From positions 1 to 64,000 of the forward strand of contig CAVQMC010000029.1 in assembly GCA_963713505.1 (NCBI GenBank): a stretch of 64,000 nucleotides of DNA. The letters are read 5' to 3'. Both the position numbers and the translations under genes were made by a program. Within the stretch, counting starts at the first letter, position 1; every line of letters begins with the position of its first letter. This DNA is from CAVQMC01 sp963713505 (GTDB taxonomy: Bacteria > Bacteroidota > Ignavibacteria > Ignavibacteriales > Ignavibacteriaceae). A model generated the notes under the pieces. It made no database searches. It worked only from the letters and a program-made list of their open reading frames with translations, and was not told the DNA's origin. Shown piece after piece: positions 1 through 10,584 of this stretch.

Positions 1-256
1 GATGTATTGCTAGAATTATCCAAATCCTTTTAATCCTTCAACTACAATTTCCTTTTCATTAGCAAGTCCGGAATTGGTGCAACTAAAAGTTTATGATATA
101 TTAGGAAAAGAAGTTGCTGAGTTAATTAATGACAAACTGGAAGCAGGGGAACATAAAATAATGTTTGATACTTCCAAATTATCAAGTGGGATTTATTTTT
201 ATAGAATGACTGCCGGTAAAAATGTAAAAGTAAGAAAAATGCAATTACTTAAATAA
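1..256 (+). pseudogene. C-terminal fragment of a type IX-secreted protein (sorting domain)
   Basis: Only the C-terminal end of a gene that starts left of the window. From base 14 the frame reads NYPNPFNPSTTISF, then a KVYDILGKEVAEL segment, and ends GIYFYRMTAG...KMQLLK. This is the Por/type IX secretion C-terminal sorting domain found in Ignavibacteria and relatives; the domain is cleaved during outer-membrane translocation. Directly before the Asn codon there is an in-frame TAG at 11-13, where family members usually have Gln (CAG). The first Met inside the fragment, at 74, is not a real start. The gene is therefore either interrupted by a C-to-T change or affected by an error near the contig start. 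The upstream part of the protein is not visible, so its function is unknown. Confidence 0.75.
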
Positions 257-270
257 TATAATTTTATCAT

Positions 271-299
271 ATGCTGCCGTTATTTGCAGCATTTTTTTT
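271..299 (+). terminator. Rho-independent terminator
   Basis: A perfect 7-bp stem ATGCTGC (271-277) / GCAGCAT (286-292) with an 8-nt loop is followed by a run of T to 299. It lies 15 bases after the stop codon of the sorting-domain fragment and before the next start at 314, so it closes the left transcription unit. Confidence 0.85.
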
Positions 300-313
300 A
301 ATACGGGGAAATA

Positions 314-2784
314 ATGATAAAATTACTTTTATCAATTCTAATATTCTCTACTATTGCAAATATTTCTGCACAAAACCTATGGACTAAATTAAATGGTCCG
401 GCAGGGCTGTGTTTTGGCAGGATTAGTGACTAAGGGGGATACAATTATTATCGGAACTGGTTATTCAAAAGCATTAATATTCTTTACCACAGATGGAGGC
501 AGCAATTGGCAGAAAGCAAATATCAAATTAACCAGCAGGTTTTCTGATTTTGTTTTTACAAATAATGCTGTGATTGCGACTGCATATCAAAATGGGATAT
601 ATAAATCATACGATTTGATTAACTGGACACAGATAGATAATTCTAATTTACATTTCTGGAGTGCTGGCAAAGATGCCTTTGGAGGTATTTATGTGGGAAC
701 AGATGAAGGTCAGATACTCTATTCAACGGATAGTGGAAATAACTGGACCACATCAATTGATGTAGAAGGAAGAAATTATAATTTTATTTTATCAGATGAC
801 AGTACATTGTATGTGGGTGGATATCTAAATATTTTAAGAAAAAATACTTATTCTTCCTGGGACATATTACCGGTATATTCATTGGTTGAGGATTATATAC
901 CTTTTTTGGATGATAATAGCAATTTATATGTGCATGGCAATTCAGTTGTATTTAAGAGTACGAATAAAGGTGATACTTGGATACAGCTTGATACAAATGC
1001 ATTTTTTCAAAACGGGAATAATTATATATACGGGATGATTTTTAACAACATGATGATAGCTGGTTTAGAAGATGAAACTAATATATTGGAACAGGATGGG
1101 GAATTGCTGTATCAGATGATAGTGGATTAACCTGGAATTATTCCAACAATGGACTTCCACCAAAATTATCAGGTATTATGAAGCTGGGAAAATCGGGGAT
1201 AAATACATATGCTGGCACAAACGCAGCTGGAGTGTTTAAATCAACAGACTTTGGAGACAGCTGGTTCCCGGTTAATAACGGTATTACTGCTGCAACTACT
1301 CTCGATATTACTTTCGACAGTCAGGGTAATATATATACTGCAAACTGGAGCAACGGTATTCAAAAATCAACAGATAACGGAAATAGCTGGGAAGTAATAA
1401 ATAACGGACTTACAAACTCATATCTCTATTCAATCATTGCAGATGATAATGACAATCTAATTGCAGGCACCGACCAGGGAATGTTCCTTTCTACGGATTT
1501 AGGTAATAACTGGTCGGAGATAACAGCACCTGGTAATGGTTATGGATATCATTTATATAAAGATACACAGAATAGGATTTATGTTTTTACTTACGGGACA
1601 GGTTTTTACCGAACCACAAATCTAGGAAATAGCTGGACAAGGCTGGATCAGGGTTTTGTAAGCTCCTACACATTTGGATTTGCAATAGCTAAAACAGGTA
1701 TTATGTATGCAGGCACCAGAGGCGGAGCAATATATAAATCGACAGATAACGGAAATAGCTGGTCAATAAAATATCTTAGCAATAATTCAAGCACAGCAAT
1801 AGGAACAATATCAATAGCTCCAAACGGAACTATCTTTGCCGGCAATGTTTATGAAGGTGTATTAAGATCAACAAATAATGGAAATAATTGAGTACTTGTA
1901 AAGGCAGATGCAGGAAATCAATATAACTATTCATTAGGTGCTGCCCAGAATGGAGAAGTCTATTCATCTGGCAGCAGTGATATTTTCTATAAAACCACAG
2001 ATGATGGAGATACCTGGATAAACGTAACTGACAATCTTGAACTTACATAAATTTATAATATAAGATTCGATCAGGATAATAAAATGTATCTGTGCACAGA
2101 TGAGAGTGTGTGGATTGCAGACAGCATAGTACCGGTGGAACTATTAAGCTTCACAGCATCAGCAAATGATGATAAAGTAACATTAAACTGGACAACTGCA
2201 ACAGAGACGAATAATAAAGGGTTTGAGATACAGAGAAGTAAAAAGTCAAAATTAAAAAGTAAAAAGGAGTGGGAGAAGGTTGGGTTTGTTGAAGGAAGTG
2301 GAACAACAACAGAAAAACAAGAATATTCTTTTCCTGATAAAAATATAACATCTGGAAAATACAACTACAGATTAAAACAAATAGATTATGATGGAACCTA
2401 TAAATATTAAAAGAAGTTGAAGTAAATGTAAATATCCCCAATAAATTTTCACTCAGTCAGAATTATCCTAACCCATTTAATCCAACAACAAATATCGAAT
2501 TTACGATTTTGGAATTCGGATTTGTAAGTTTGAAGGTATATGATGTATTGGGAAGAGAAGTAGCAGTATTAGTAAACAAAGAAATGAAACCGGGACGTTA
2601 TACAGAAAAGTTTGATGGAAGTGAATATCCGAGCGGAGTATATTTTTACAAATTAAAAACTCAAACATATTCAAAAGTTAGAAAAATGATATTAATTACT
2701 TTAATTAAGGAATATCTAATTAACATTAAAAATATACTTTTAATTTTCTATTATTATTTGCTGCTCTGCTTCTTCATTAACTAA
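314..2784 (+). pseudogene. BNR/Ycf48-like repeat protein with type IX sorting domain, interrupted
   Basis: ATG at 314 opens a signal peptide (MIKLLLSILIFSTIANISAQ). The protein then carries many repeats of the form STDNGNSW / TTDGGSNW at beta-propeller blade spacing, which are Asp-box (BNR, sialidase or photosystem-II-stability-factor-like) repeats. A module reading VPVELLSFTASANDDKVTLNW follows, and the C-terminus is NYPNPFNPTTNIEF plus a KVYDVLGREVAVL sorting domain. The whole would be about 820 residues, exported and anchored through type IX secretion. Frame changes occur near 400-420, 1085-1110 and 2404. In-frame stops stand at 1889 (TGA where the repeats demand Trp) and 2048 (TAA). Family motifs continue on both sides of each lesion. 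The last codons overlap the convergent O-antigen ligase gene by 45 bases. Likely a structural or adhesive surface protein; ligand unknown. Confidence 0.8.
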
Positions 2785-4050
2785 TTCATCTTCTTCTTCA
2801 TTGTGATATTTCTGAGCAATTAACTGTCCAAATAATATTAAATATGAAAGTACTACCATTCCTCCTACTAAATGCCCCGGTCTAAAATAAGTAGATTCCT
2901 GCAGATTAATTACTAATGATACAATAATAATCCATTTCCAAGGATTTGGTTTATTCAATTTTCTCATTCGGGTAAAGTATTGAATCAGCATAGAAATAAA
3001 AATAACTAAACCGACAATACCAACTTCGTTCAAAATATCTATATATCCGTTATGAGCTTCATTTGGAAGCCAGACAAAAACTTTATACAAATCTAATACT
3101 GCAGTATTATTAATATTCCAAAAAGCTTGATATCCGGCACCTAAAATAGGATGTTTGGAAATTTCCTTAAACATACTGGTCCAGAGATCGGTTCTTCCCG
3201 AAAATGTAATATCTTTACCTACTGATCCAGTTAATACCGATAATATACTTGGATCAAAGTATAAAATGCTTAATATAAAGCTGGCACCGAAAAGTATAAT
3301 AAGAGCAGAAACAGTTCTGCCTAAACCAATCGGTTTAAATATTGAATCTATAGAAAAAAAGCTGCCAATTACCACTAAAAACATAAAGCTTGTAATGGAC
3401 GTCATGCTAAATGAGCCGAACAATAAAGCAACAGAGAAAAACAGAGAAAGCCCGGCATACATTTTTGCATATCCGCTTTCTCTTTGGTAAATAAAAAAAC
3501 TGAATAGAATACATATCACACTTACCTGGCCTAAATCATTTTTATGAGAAGTTAATCCTCTCCATGTATGAAATTGCGGATCGATTGCCCCGGGAATTAC
3601 CAAACAAGAAATAATGGATAAAAATACATACAAGTATAAAATTGGTTTTATATAACTAAGTATTTCGTCAGTTGAACTAGCGTTTAGTAATAATGAAACT
3701 GTTACAGTATATAAGGTAAGTGTTCTGAAAAGTCTTTTAAAAGTGACAAATGAATCAACAGACCAGATCATACTTGCAAAGCACCACAAAATAAAAAGCG
3801 TTAAAAGTTTTTCTTTTAAAATAAAATTTAAAAAATCTTTTCTTTTCTTAAACAAAGTAAAGCATGACGCCAAAAATAAAATAGAATAAACTATCTGGTT
3901 AACGATATTTGTTGTACCAATGTCTTCAATTTCTTCAACTCTTGGCCGAAATGGCAAGGCAGTCCCAAAAAATTCAAAAAATATGAAGATCGTAAACGTT
4001 AAAACTGCAAGTTTGTAATATATATTTTTATACTCAACAGTATATTCCAA
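2740..4050 (-). CDS. O-antigen ligase / Wzy-type polymerase family membrane protein
   Basis: A 436-residue protein with about ten to twelve hydrophobic segments and the family signature region in the large periplasmic loop and after it: SGRTDLW, then LGAGYQAFW, then EAHNGYIDILNEVGIVGL. This is the Wzy_C / O-antigen ligase family, which transfers or polymerises undecaprenyl-linked repeat units on the periplasmic side of the inner membrane. Length matches the family (400-450). The highly charged tail (EEEDELVNEEAEQQ) is a cytoplasmic end. It is the last gene of the minus-strand polysaccharide block, 6 bases after the ChbG-like gene, so it is probably co-transcribed. Whether it acts as polymerase (Wzy) or as ligase (WaaL) cannot be told from sequence alone; with Wzx, Wza and Wzc homologues nearby, polymerase is favoured. 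Confidence 0.85.
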   Translation of the reverse strand: MEYTVEYKNIYYKLAVLTFTIFIFFEFFGTALPFRPRVEEIEDIGTTNIVNQIVYSILFLASCFTLFKKRKDFLNFILKEKLLTLFILWCFASMIWSVDSFVTFKRLFRTLTLYTVTVSLLLNASSTDEILSYIKPILYLYVFLSIISCLVIPGAIDPQFHTWRGLTSHKNDLGQVSVICILFSFFIYQRESGYAKMYAGLSLFFSVALLFGSFSMTSITSFMFLVVIGSFFSIDSIFKPIGLGRTVSALIILFGASFILSILYFDPSILSVLTGSVGKDITFSGRTDLWTSMFKEISKHPILGAGYQAFWNINNTAVLDLYKVFVWLPNEAHNGYIDILNEVGIVGLVIFISMLIQYFTRMRKLNKPNPWKWIIIVSLVINLQESTYFRPGHLVGGMVVLSYLILFGQLIAQKYHNEEEDELVNEEAEQQIIIEN

Positions 4051-4056
4051 AACTGT

Positions 4057-4809
4057 TTAACCTAGAGATTGATAATTGATAAAATATTTTTCGGAGAATT
4101 TTAAATCCATCAAATTTAATAATTTTTCTCCATTAACATAATTAACAATTTTTTTTTCAGAATTTAACCATGGATGAACCATTATTTCCATAGGGACATT
4201 TTTACTTAAGAGTTTTTCATTAACACTTTTTATTTCGCAAAAGTATTTAGCTTTTGCTAGTCCAGCAATTTTTAATTTATAGTTGTATAATTCAGAATAA
4301 AATCTTCTTTGTTTGGATAATTTACCCCAGTTAAACCTTAATCTTACAGCAGGAACATTGTAAGCTTTTGCTAATTCAACAACTACAGTACCGATTCCCC
4401 AGTAATGATGCATGTGATGGTGGGAATCAAAATGTGTAGGTATTATTCCGATTTTAATACATTTTTTTACTTGTTCCTCCAGCTCTGAATACACTGCATT
4501 TGCTTCATCCTTATTCAATAAATGTCCTTTAAAGGATTTATACATTACACCTTTATGGTTATAAAATTTTGGAAATTTTTTTATTTTTTCGGTTAGAGGT
4601 TGTCCCTCGGATATATTTAAATGGACTCCAATACTATTAATTAAATTATTATCATGTGCAATACTGCCAGCTTCCTCAAATCCGGGCATATTACACATTA
4701 TTGTAGTAGAAGAAATAATTCCAAGCTGAAATGATTGAAGAATAGCTTGATTTGAATTGTAAGCCATACCAAAATCATCTGCATTTACAACTATTTTTTT
4801 ATTTTTCAT
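4057..4809 (-). CDS. ChbG/YdjC-like carbohydrate deacetylase
   Basis: A 250-residue protein beginning KKIVVNADDFGMAYNSNQAI. The ADDFG motif and the later THFDSHHHMH motif supply the metal-binding Asp and His residues of the ChbG/HpnK (YdjC) family. Members remove N-acetyl groups from oligosaccharides such as chitobiose or process polyprenyl-linked sugars. Length is typical (about 250). It sits between a GT2 gene and the O-antigen ligase, 6 bases from the latter. This suggests it de-N-acetylates a sugar in the repeat unit or its lipid-linked precursor, which is inference from context. The frame is intact and the ATG at 4809 directly precedes the motif region as in homologues. Confidence 0.85.
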   Translation of the reverse strand: MKNKKIVVNADDFGMAYNSNQAILQSFQLGIISSTTIMCNMPGFEEAGSIAHDNNLINSIGVHLNISEGQPLTEKIKKFPKFYNHKGVMYKSFKGHLLNKDEANAVYSELEEQVKKCIKIGIIPTHFDSHHHMHHYWGIGTVVVELAKAYNVPAVRLRFNWGKLSKQRRFYSELYNYKLKIAGLAKAKYFCEIKSVNEKLLSKNVPMEIMVHPWLNSEKKIVNYVNGEKLLNLMDLKFSEKYFINYQSLG

Positions 4810-4848
4810 TCTTTTTAAAAATTAAAATTATTTATAAATATAACAATA

Positions 4849-5754
4849 TTATCGGTAGGCTTTAATTTTAACCCCAAAAATTGCTGAAATATGTCCTACA
4901 TTAGAAGCAACTTTTGATGACCAATGAATCCTCCAATGATTATTGGGAATAAACACTATTGTTAAAAATATACTTAATATTAAAAAAGAAATTGCTTTTG
5001 TAAATACTATAAACTTTAAATAAAAACTATTGCTATCATTATATAATATTTTTCTACGTGTATATAAATTTCCAGTAAAATAAGCTCTTTTCAATAAATA
5101 CGAAGCTTTTGTCCTTTCGAGGAGATTGGTATTCAGAAACCCATGCTTCATAACAGTTTATAAAATATGCCCCGCTTTTTTTGAGTATTTCAAACAAAGC
5201 AGTATCTTCACCACCCGTTATTCCAAATGCCGGATCGAAAGGTCCGAGCAACATTTTTTAGTAAGTTTGATTTTATTATGCAATTTCCGGTTCTGGTGAA
5301 AATTGCTTTTGTTCCTGTAGGTGGAGATGGTCTGTTGAAAATATAGCTTTTTTGTATCCAGCGAGGAGTTGCTTCACTAAAATGCGAAATTACTCTGCCA
5401 AATACTCCATCTGCATTATATTTTTCAATAGTTTCCAGCATTAATATTAATCCAATTTGGTGAAGCTATTTCATCATCATCAATAAATAAAATATATTCA
5501 CCTTTTGCATTAGCAACACCTTTGTTTCTGGCCAGACTTATATTTTTAATTGGCTCAATTAAATATTTAAAGATAATATTATATTGATCTATATAGTTCT
5601 TTAAAATTAATTCTGCACTTTTATTATTATCGTTATCAACAACTATAATTTCCAGGTTTAAATCGGATCTGATATTTTGAGTGACTAGACTTTCCAGAAG
5701 CTTATCTAATAATTTAGGTCTTTTAAAAGTGGCTATGCAAATTGAGCATAACAT
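4849..5754 (-). pseudogene. Family 2 glycosyltransferase, interrupted by frameshifts
   Basis: Four overlapping frames on the minus strand join into one GT-A glycosyltransferase of about 300 residues. The N-terminal part (5754 down to about 5440) reads CSICIATFKRPKLLDKLLES, EIIVVDNDN, NISLARNKG and ILFIDDDE, with the DDD as the metal-binding DXD. The middle part contains NRPSPPTGTKAIFTRTGNCI, and the next part GPFDPAFGITGGEDTALFEILKK, the acceptor-side ED motif. The C-terminal part holds TKASYLLKRAYFTGN and two membrane-like segments. Frame changes fall near 5440, 5240 and 5115. It probably transfers a sugar to the lipid-linked repeat unit on the cytoplasmic face. The neighbouring genes on both sides are intact, so this is a local lesion cluster. 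Confidence 0.8.
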
Positions 5755-5789
5755 ATTATTTCCTAAACTAAAAAATAATAATCATCATT

Positions 5790-6920
5790 TTAATTAAGAG
5801 ATTTGTATAAGCTAATAGTATTCCTTGCAATATCTCCCCATGAATACTTTGTTGTACTTAATTTTTTCGCATATATGCCCATTTTAACTAAATCATCTTT
5901 GTTCGAGAAAGCGGAATTAATGTTTTCCGCTAGTTCTTTTGTATCATTTGATTTAAGAATAAGACCACTTTTATTTTGTTCAATAACTTCACCAAAGTCA
6001 CCTACATTTGTTGCAATTACGGGTTTTCCAAATGTAAATGCTAAATGAATAATTCCGCTATGATCAATATTTGTATAAGGCAGAATAACAGTATCTGATG
6101 CAAGAAAATAAGTAGGGATATCTTCATTTGCTATATAAGTAAAGCTGCGATATATTCTATCTTTAAAATTACTATTGTCTATAATTTTTTTATATTTATT
6201 TTCCAAAAATGGTGTATGAGCTTTCCCGGCAATCAGCAGTTTTAATCTTTTATCATTTGCAGCCGCTAAATTAAATGCTTCTAATAATAAATCTAAACCT
6301 TTATACTCTCTAATAAAACCAAAGAACAGAATAACATTGTCACTGTCAGATAATCCTAATTTATCTCTGGCTTCTTTTTCTGACAATTCATTTTGGGGTA
6401 AATAAATATCAAAGTTACCGTGTGGAATTACAGAAACTTTATTTTTATTTATTTTGAAATTGTTTAGTAATTTTTCCTTTATATATTGGGAGTGTACTAT
6501 AATAGCTTGTGAATTTTTATATACAATGTATTTTAAAAGGTAATCTAATCTATTTTTTTCATGAGGCAAAACATTATGAGCAGTAAAAACGAGTTTTATT
6601 CCCATTATTTGCAAAAATTTATAAAAGAAAATTTCACTTTTTCTTCTGAAAAATTGATAATGTACTACATCAGGTTTAGTATTTTTAATATATTTATATG
6701 CCTTTACCATATAATATAAATATTCAAAAATTTTAGATAATTTATTTTGTCCCTTACTCTTTGAAGGAGAAAAATAAAGAGTTTTAAAGGTATTGTTATT
6801 TTGTATTTCTCTATTTTTAGGTACAATTAAATGTAAATCAATTCCATTTTCGTATAAACTATTACACAAACAAATGGAATAATCATTACCCACAAGGGAA
6901 TCAACCATTATTATTTTCAT
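5790..6920 (-). CDS. Family 4 glycosyltransferase (GT-B)
   Basis: An intact 376-residue protein. The N-terminal acceptor domain reads MKIIMVDSLVGNDYSICLCN, then KPDVVHYQFFRR and LVFTAHNVLPHE. The linker VSVIPHGNFD leads to the C-terminal Rossmann domain with ILFFGFIREYKGLDLLLEAF and a nucleotide-sugar site HSGIIHLAFTFGKPVIATNVGD. This is the Glycos_transf_1 arrangement of GT4. The first Glu of the usual EX7E is Asp/His here, a tolerated variation. It acts at the cytoplasmic face in assembly of the polysaccharide repeat. It lies 11 bases after the flippase gene and 35 bases before the GT2 gene in the same direction, so it belongs to the same operon. Donor sugar and linkage cannot be predicted. 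Confidence 0.88.
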   Translation of the reverse strand: MKIIMVDSLVGNDYSICLCNSLYENGIDLHLIVPKNREIQNNNTFKTLYFSPSKSKGQNKLSKIFEYLYYMVKAYKYIKNTKPDVVHYQFFRRKSEIFFYKFLQIMGIKLVFTAHNVLPHEKNRLDYLLKYIVYKNSQAIIVHSQYIKEKLLNNFKINKNKVSVIPHGNFDIYLPQNELSEKEARDKLGLSDSDNVILFFGFIREYKGLDLLLEAFNLAAANDKRLKLLIAGKAHTPFLENKYKKIIDNSNFKDRIYRSFTYIANEDIPTYFLASDTVILPYTNIDHSGIIHLAFTFGKPVIATNVGDFGEVIEQNKSGLILKSNDTKELAENINSAFSNKDDLVKMGIYAKKLSTTKYSWGDIARNTISLYKSLN

Positions 6921-6931
6921 TTTAATGTTTA

Positions 6932-8392
6932 TTATACTGATTTTTTCTCTAAAAACAATTTACGTATTTGGATCATTAGGAATTTTGTAAAGTCCCTGAC
7001 ATCACTCACTAGGTACCAGCTCAAAATTAACGATATTATAAAAAGAAAAATGTCAATATATATATGGAACTGACCAGAAAATAATAACGAAATAGGGGCT
7101 AATAAAATCAAAATCGCAGGTTTTAATGAACTAAACAGATGGGGTTTTATATTATATTTACTTAAGAAATAATAAAATTGAACTGCGGAGGTCAAGTTCA
7201 TTGTTAGTAAAGCATATACTGCTCCCATATATCCATAAATTGGTACTAATATTAAGCTTAAAGAAATACTAATTATACTGGAAATAGTGTTTATTTTAGG
7301 AGGAACAGAAGGATAACCTGCCGGAACGAAAGGATATCCCATTAGATCACTTAAACCCTTTATTAAAAATGTAAATATTAATATTGCAAATGCCAGAGAA
7401 ACTTCAACATATTTTTCTGAAAATAACAATAGAGTTAGTTCGTTTCTGAATAGAAAAGTAAAAATAATTATATAAGTTACTATGATTGAAAAAACACTTA
7501 TAGATTTTTCAATTAGTTTAAGTGCTGAGTCTTTATCTCCTTGAGAAAATAATTTTGCTAAGTTGGGGAAATATACAATAATAAAGGATTGGAAAATTTT
7601 CTTTAATGCATCTGGAACTTTGGTAGCAACATCAAAATTTGCTATACTCACAGGTGATAAATAAGCACCAATAATAAAGATATTTACCCTACCGTTTACA
7701 AAAACCACCAGGTTGTTTAAATAAAGCGGAATACTGAATTTGATTATTCTTTTAAAAGAATTTATAGTTGGTTTAATTGAAGTTAATTTTTTAAAGGAAT
7801 TATAACTAATCTGATGTACTAAAGGTTGAAGAGTAGATAAGATTTCAATTATTAATAAGCTTTTAAGATCAAGTTTAGAGAACAATAATGCCAAGAACAC
7901 TAAAATTACTCTAAAAACAGAAGAAGTGACATTCACAATAGAGTAATGTTTAAATTGATTTAATCCCTGCATTAAATTGTAAAATAGATCTCGGAAATTT
8001 GCAAGGATGAAAATGATAACAATATAGTATATATATTCGGAAATGCGTGGATCAAAATAATTTAGTATATACCTGGATGCAAATATTAAAACTAAACCAA
8101 AAAATATTAGCCCAATGCTTCTTAAAAATAGAATCGGCATTAATACATTTTGATTTTCATCTTTATTATCACTGGCTATGAATTTAACCATAGTCAGTTC
8201 TAATCCTAATCCTCCTAATAGGTTAAACATATTTACTATTACAATAACTAAAACATAAATACCAAAATCATCCTTTGTAACGAATCTGGTCATTAACATT
8301 ATAGTGAGAAATTGAAATATCATCCCACTAACTGTTCCTATTGAAGTAGCTGCCGAACCTTTAAGTATATTTTTCTTTAGTGCTTTATCCAT
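6932..8392 (-). CDS. Polysaccharide flippase, Wzx/MATE-MOP superfamily
   Basis: A 486-residue protein with about 12-14 hydrophobic segments. It starts KKNILKGSAATSIGTVSGMI and continues LTIMLMTRFVTKDDFGIYVL, the typical N-terminal signature of RfbX/Wzx polysaccharide exporters. Internal landmarks are LLGGLGLELTMVKFIA and IANFDVATKVPDALKKIFQS. It flips undecaprenyl-pyrophosphate-linked repeat units from the cytoplasmic to the periplasmic leaflet. The presence of Wzx with a Wzy-like protein, a Wzc-like kinase and a Wza-like export protein makes a Wzx/Wzy-dependent pathway the best reading of the locus. The frame is intact, with an 11-base gap to the downstream GT4 gene. Confidence 0.87.
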   Translation of the reverse strand: MDKALKKNILKGSAATSIGTVSGMIFQFLTIMLMTRFVTKDDFGIYVLVIVIVNMFNLLGGLGLELTMVKFIASDNKDENQNVLMPILFLRSIGLIFFGLVLIFASRYILNYFDPRISEYIYYIVIIFILANFRDLFYNLMQGLNQFKHYSIVNVTSSVFRVILVFLALLFSKLDLKSLLIIEILSTLQPLVHQISYNSFKKLTSIKPTINSFKRIIKFSIPLYLNNLVVFVNGRVNIFIIGAYLSPVSIANFDVATKVPDALKKIFQSFIIVYFPNLAKLFSQGDKDSALKLIEKSISVFSIIVTYIIIFTFLFRNELTLLLFSEKYVEVSLAFAILIFTFLIKGLSDLMGYPFVPAGYPSVPPKINTISSIISISLSLILVPIYGYMGAVYALLTMNLTSAVQFYYFLSKYNIKPHLFSSLKPAILILLAPISLLFSGQFHIYIDIFLFIISLILSWYLVSDVRDFTKFLMIQIRKLFLEKKSV

Positions 8393-8428
8393 GTAACAAA
8401 AAAATTACTAACTTTTCATAAATTAATT

Positions 8429-9324
8429 TTAGCCAACCCTGCCCGAAGGATCTTTACCTTTTACAAAAAATTCTTTTATTCTCTTAACTTGTTCTTTTCT
8501 TAAGTACTTTACAAATTCTTTTGAAACTGGGCGTTCATATCTTCTAATTGAAGCCCAAATATAACCGGAAATTGCAGAGATACTACCTATAATAACTGGA
8601 CTTTGTCTGAATCTGCTTGCAAAGCGTAGGATGGAAAAAACAGGATGATAACCAATTAAATAATGCTGCATACCTAAAATAAATCTTGATTTAACATAAT
8701 TTTTATGAGCTGAACCGGTTGGCTTATAATGATATAATCTAATATCTTCGAATGATTCTACTTCCCAGCCATTCATTTTAGCCATAGTTTCAGCTACCGC
8801 ATCAATACCTCCAAATTTTAACGGTCTATATCCGCCTATTTTTTCAAAACATTTTCGGGTAAATAATTGGAAACCTCCTGCAACACTGTGTCTTGAACTT
8901 CTGCTTAAATAGAATGAACCTCCGTAAAATTCCATTCTTACACCGCCAGCAATTCCCAATTTAGGATTTTCATCAAATTTATTAAGAATATTTTCATAAT
9001 AATCTTTTTCAAATCCCATATCAGCATCTAAATTCCCAATATAATTATAATCAGTTCCATTTAACGATTCATATCCAAAATTGAAAGCAGCTACTTTAGA
9101 ACTAAAATTCCTTGTTGGTTCATCTTTAGTTTTACGAAAAACTATAAATTCATTTTCAGCAGCATATTTACTAACTATCTCATCTGTTCCATCAGTAGAA
9201 CAATCACTTACAATTATCCATTTAACAGGTTTTATTGTTTGACTTAGTACTGAACTTATAGTTTTTTCAATATATTCTTCTTCATTTCTCGCCGGAGTTA
9301 TTAAGACGTATTTTTTCTAATCAT
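8429..9324 (-). CDS. Family 2 glycosyltransferase, frameshifted just after its start codon
   Basis: From 9315 downward one open frame reads KKYVLITPARNEEEYIEKTI, SVLSQTIKPVKWIIVSDCS, YIGNLDADMGFEKDY (DAD is the metal-binding motif) and GGFQLFTRKCFEKIGGYRPL, then GIDAVAETMAKMNGW, ending in VKGKDPSGRVG. It is a GT2 (GT-A fold) enzyme of about 298 residues. The natural start ATG ATT AGA AAA is at 9324 but is out of frame by one base. The break lies in a run of six A (T at 9311-9316 on the + strand); seven A would restore MIRKKYVLITPA. A caller using only in-frame ATG would start at 9019 and lose the nucleotide-binding half. The homopolymer makes a sequencing error the likely cause. It sits 36 bases upstream of the flippase gene. 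Confidence 0.8.
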
Positions 9325-9370
9325 TTTCTATAGTAAATTTTTTAAAAATTTAATTTAATATATGAAGAGT

Positions 9371-10564
9371 TTATTTATCAATTAAATCATTTGTTATTTT
9401 GATAAGATTTTTGCTTTCTTCTTCCCAGTTATATTTTTTAAAAACTTCATAACCTTTTTCAGTTATTTTTTTCGCATTTTCATGGTCATTGTATACACTT
9501 AGAATTTTTAATGCTAAGCTTTCGTAATTTTCAGCTTCGAAAAAGAAAATAGAACTATCATCAAAATAATCTTTAATACCTATCTGTCTTAGGCACAATT
9601 ACGGGTTTATGAAAATATAAATACTCAAATATTCTGGTTGGGAAATTAATATTGGTAAAAGGAGTCATATTATTTGGAATTACTCCTAGATCAATTATAG
9701 GTATCGTTTTTGCAATTTCATCGATTGGAACTTCGCCATGGAAATCAAGCACATCATTTAGATCTAATTCATTTATTATTTCCAAGAATCTGGATTCGTA
9801 TTCTCCATATCCGCAGACAATTAATCTTAATTTAGGTATTTTATTTTTAATCATTTGCAATGCTTTTGCCAAAACATCTAATCCATGCCTTTCAACTATA
9901 ATTCCATGGTACATTAAAATAAATTCTTTTTCTTCTGATTCACTTTTTACATAATTTTGATATTTTGTAAATACTGATGTTTGAGGTGAATTCATTACTA
10001 TATTTAGTTTTTCAGGAGGGCAGCCGCGAGATATAAACTGTATTTACAAATGCTTTATTTGTAGTAATAACTAAATGGGCAAAATGTAGACTTCTTCTTT
10101 CAATCCATTTAATAAGTTTTGTGAAATAACTTATTTTCATCGTAATTAAATATAGTCATTAGTAATTCCGGTGATGGATCATGCATATCGAGAATAATTT
10201 TAGTACCGAAGATTTTAGGAAAGATTGTTAGAAAAACAAGAAAATCCGGCATATTATGAACATGTATAACATCATATCTATTTTTAAGTGCCATCCAGTT
10301 AAGAACAAAAAATGAACGAACACAAAAACTTAAATAAAGTTGAATATATTTAAATTTTGAAGTGCGCGAACGTTGAAGTTTTACTCTGTAAACATTTGCA
10401 CCAAAAATTGTTTCTTTCTTGGGTTGTCCATTATCCATAAGACAAATCATATCTACTTGTATGCCTGAATTATACAGCGCTTCAACTTCTCTTTTAGGTC
10501 TCGGATCGTGTGGATAATATGAATAAATGAGCATTAATACTTTTTTTGTTTTCGGTTTTTTCAT
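9371..10564 (-). pseudogene. Family 4 glycosyltransferase, interrupted by three frameshifts
   Basis: The fragments join into a GT-B enzyme of about 397 residues. The N-terminal half (10564-10115) has VLMLIYSYYPHDPRPKREVE, YDVIHVHNMPDFLVFL and KIILDMHDPSPELL. A short middle piece reads LIKWIERRSLHFAHLVITTN and CPPEKLNIVMNSPQ. The next frame has EKEFILMYHGIIVERHGLDV, LRLIVCGYGEYESRF and IDLGVIPNNMTPFTNINFPT with EYLYFHKPVIVP. The tail from 9598 completes the C-terminal domain. Frame changes lie near 10115, 10022 and 9590. Domain order and length are those of a complete GT4 enzyme, so nothing except single bases appears to be missing. It would add one sugar to the lipid-linked repeat. The start ATG at 10564 is 20 bases after the deacetylase gene. 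Confidence 0.8.
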
Positions 10565-10584
10565 ATTGGATTTTACAGGAATAT

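Noticed and set aside
3155..3490. Plus-strand frame inside the O-antigen ligase gene
   Set aside because: Opposite-strand shadow of a membrane protein gene whose minus-strand frame has the family motifs.
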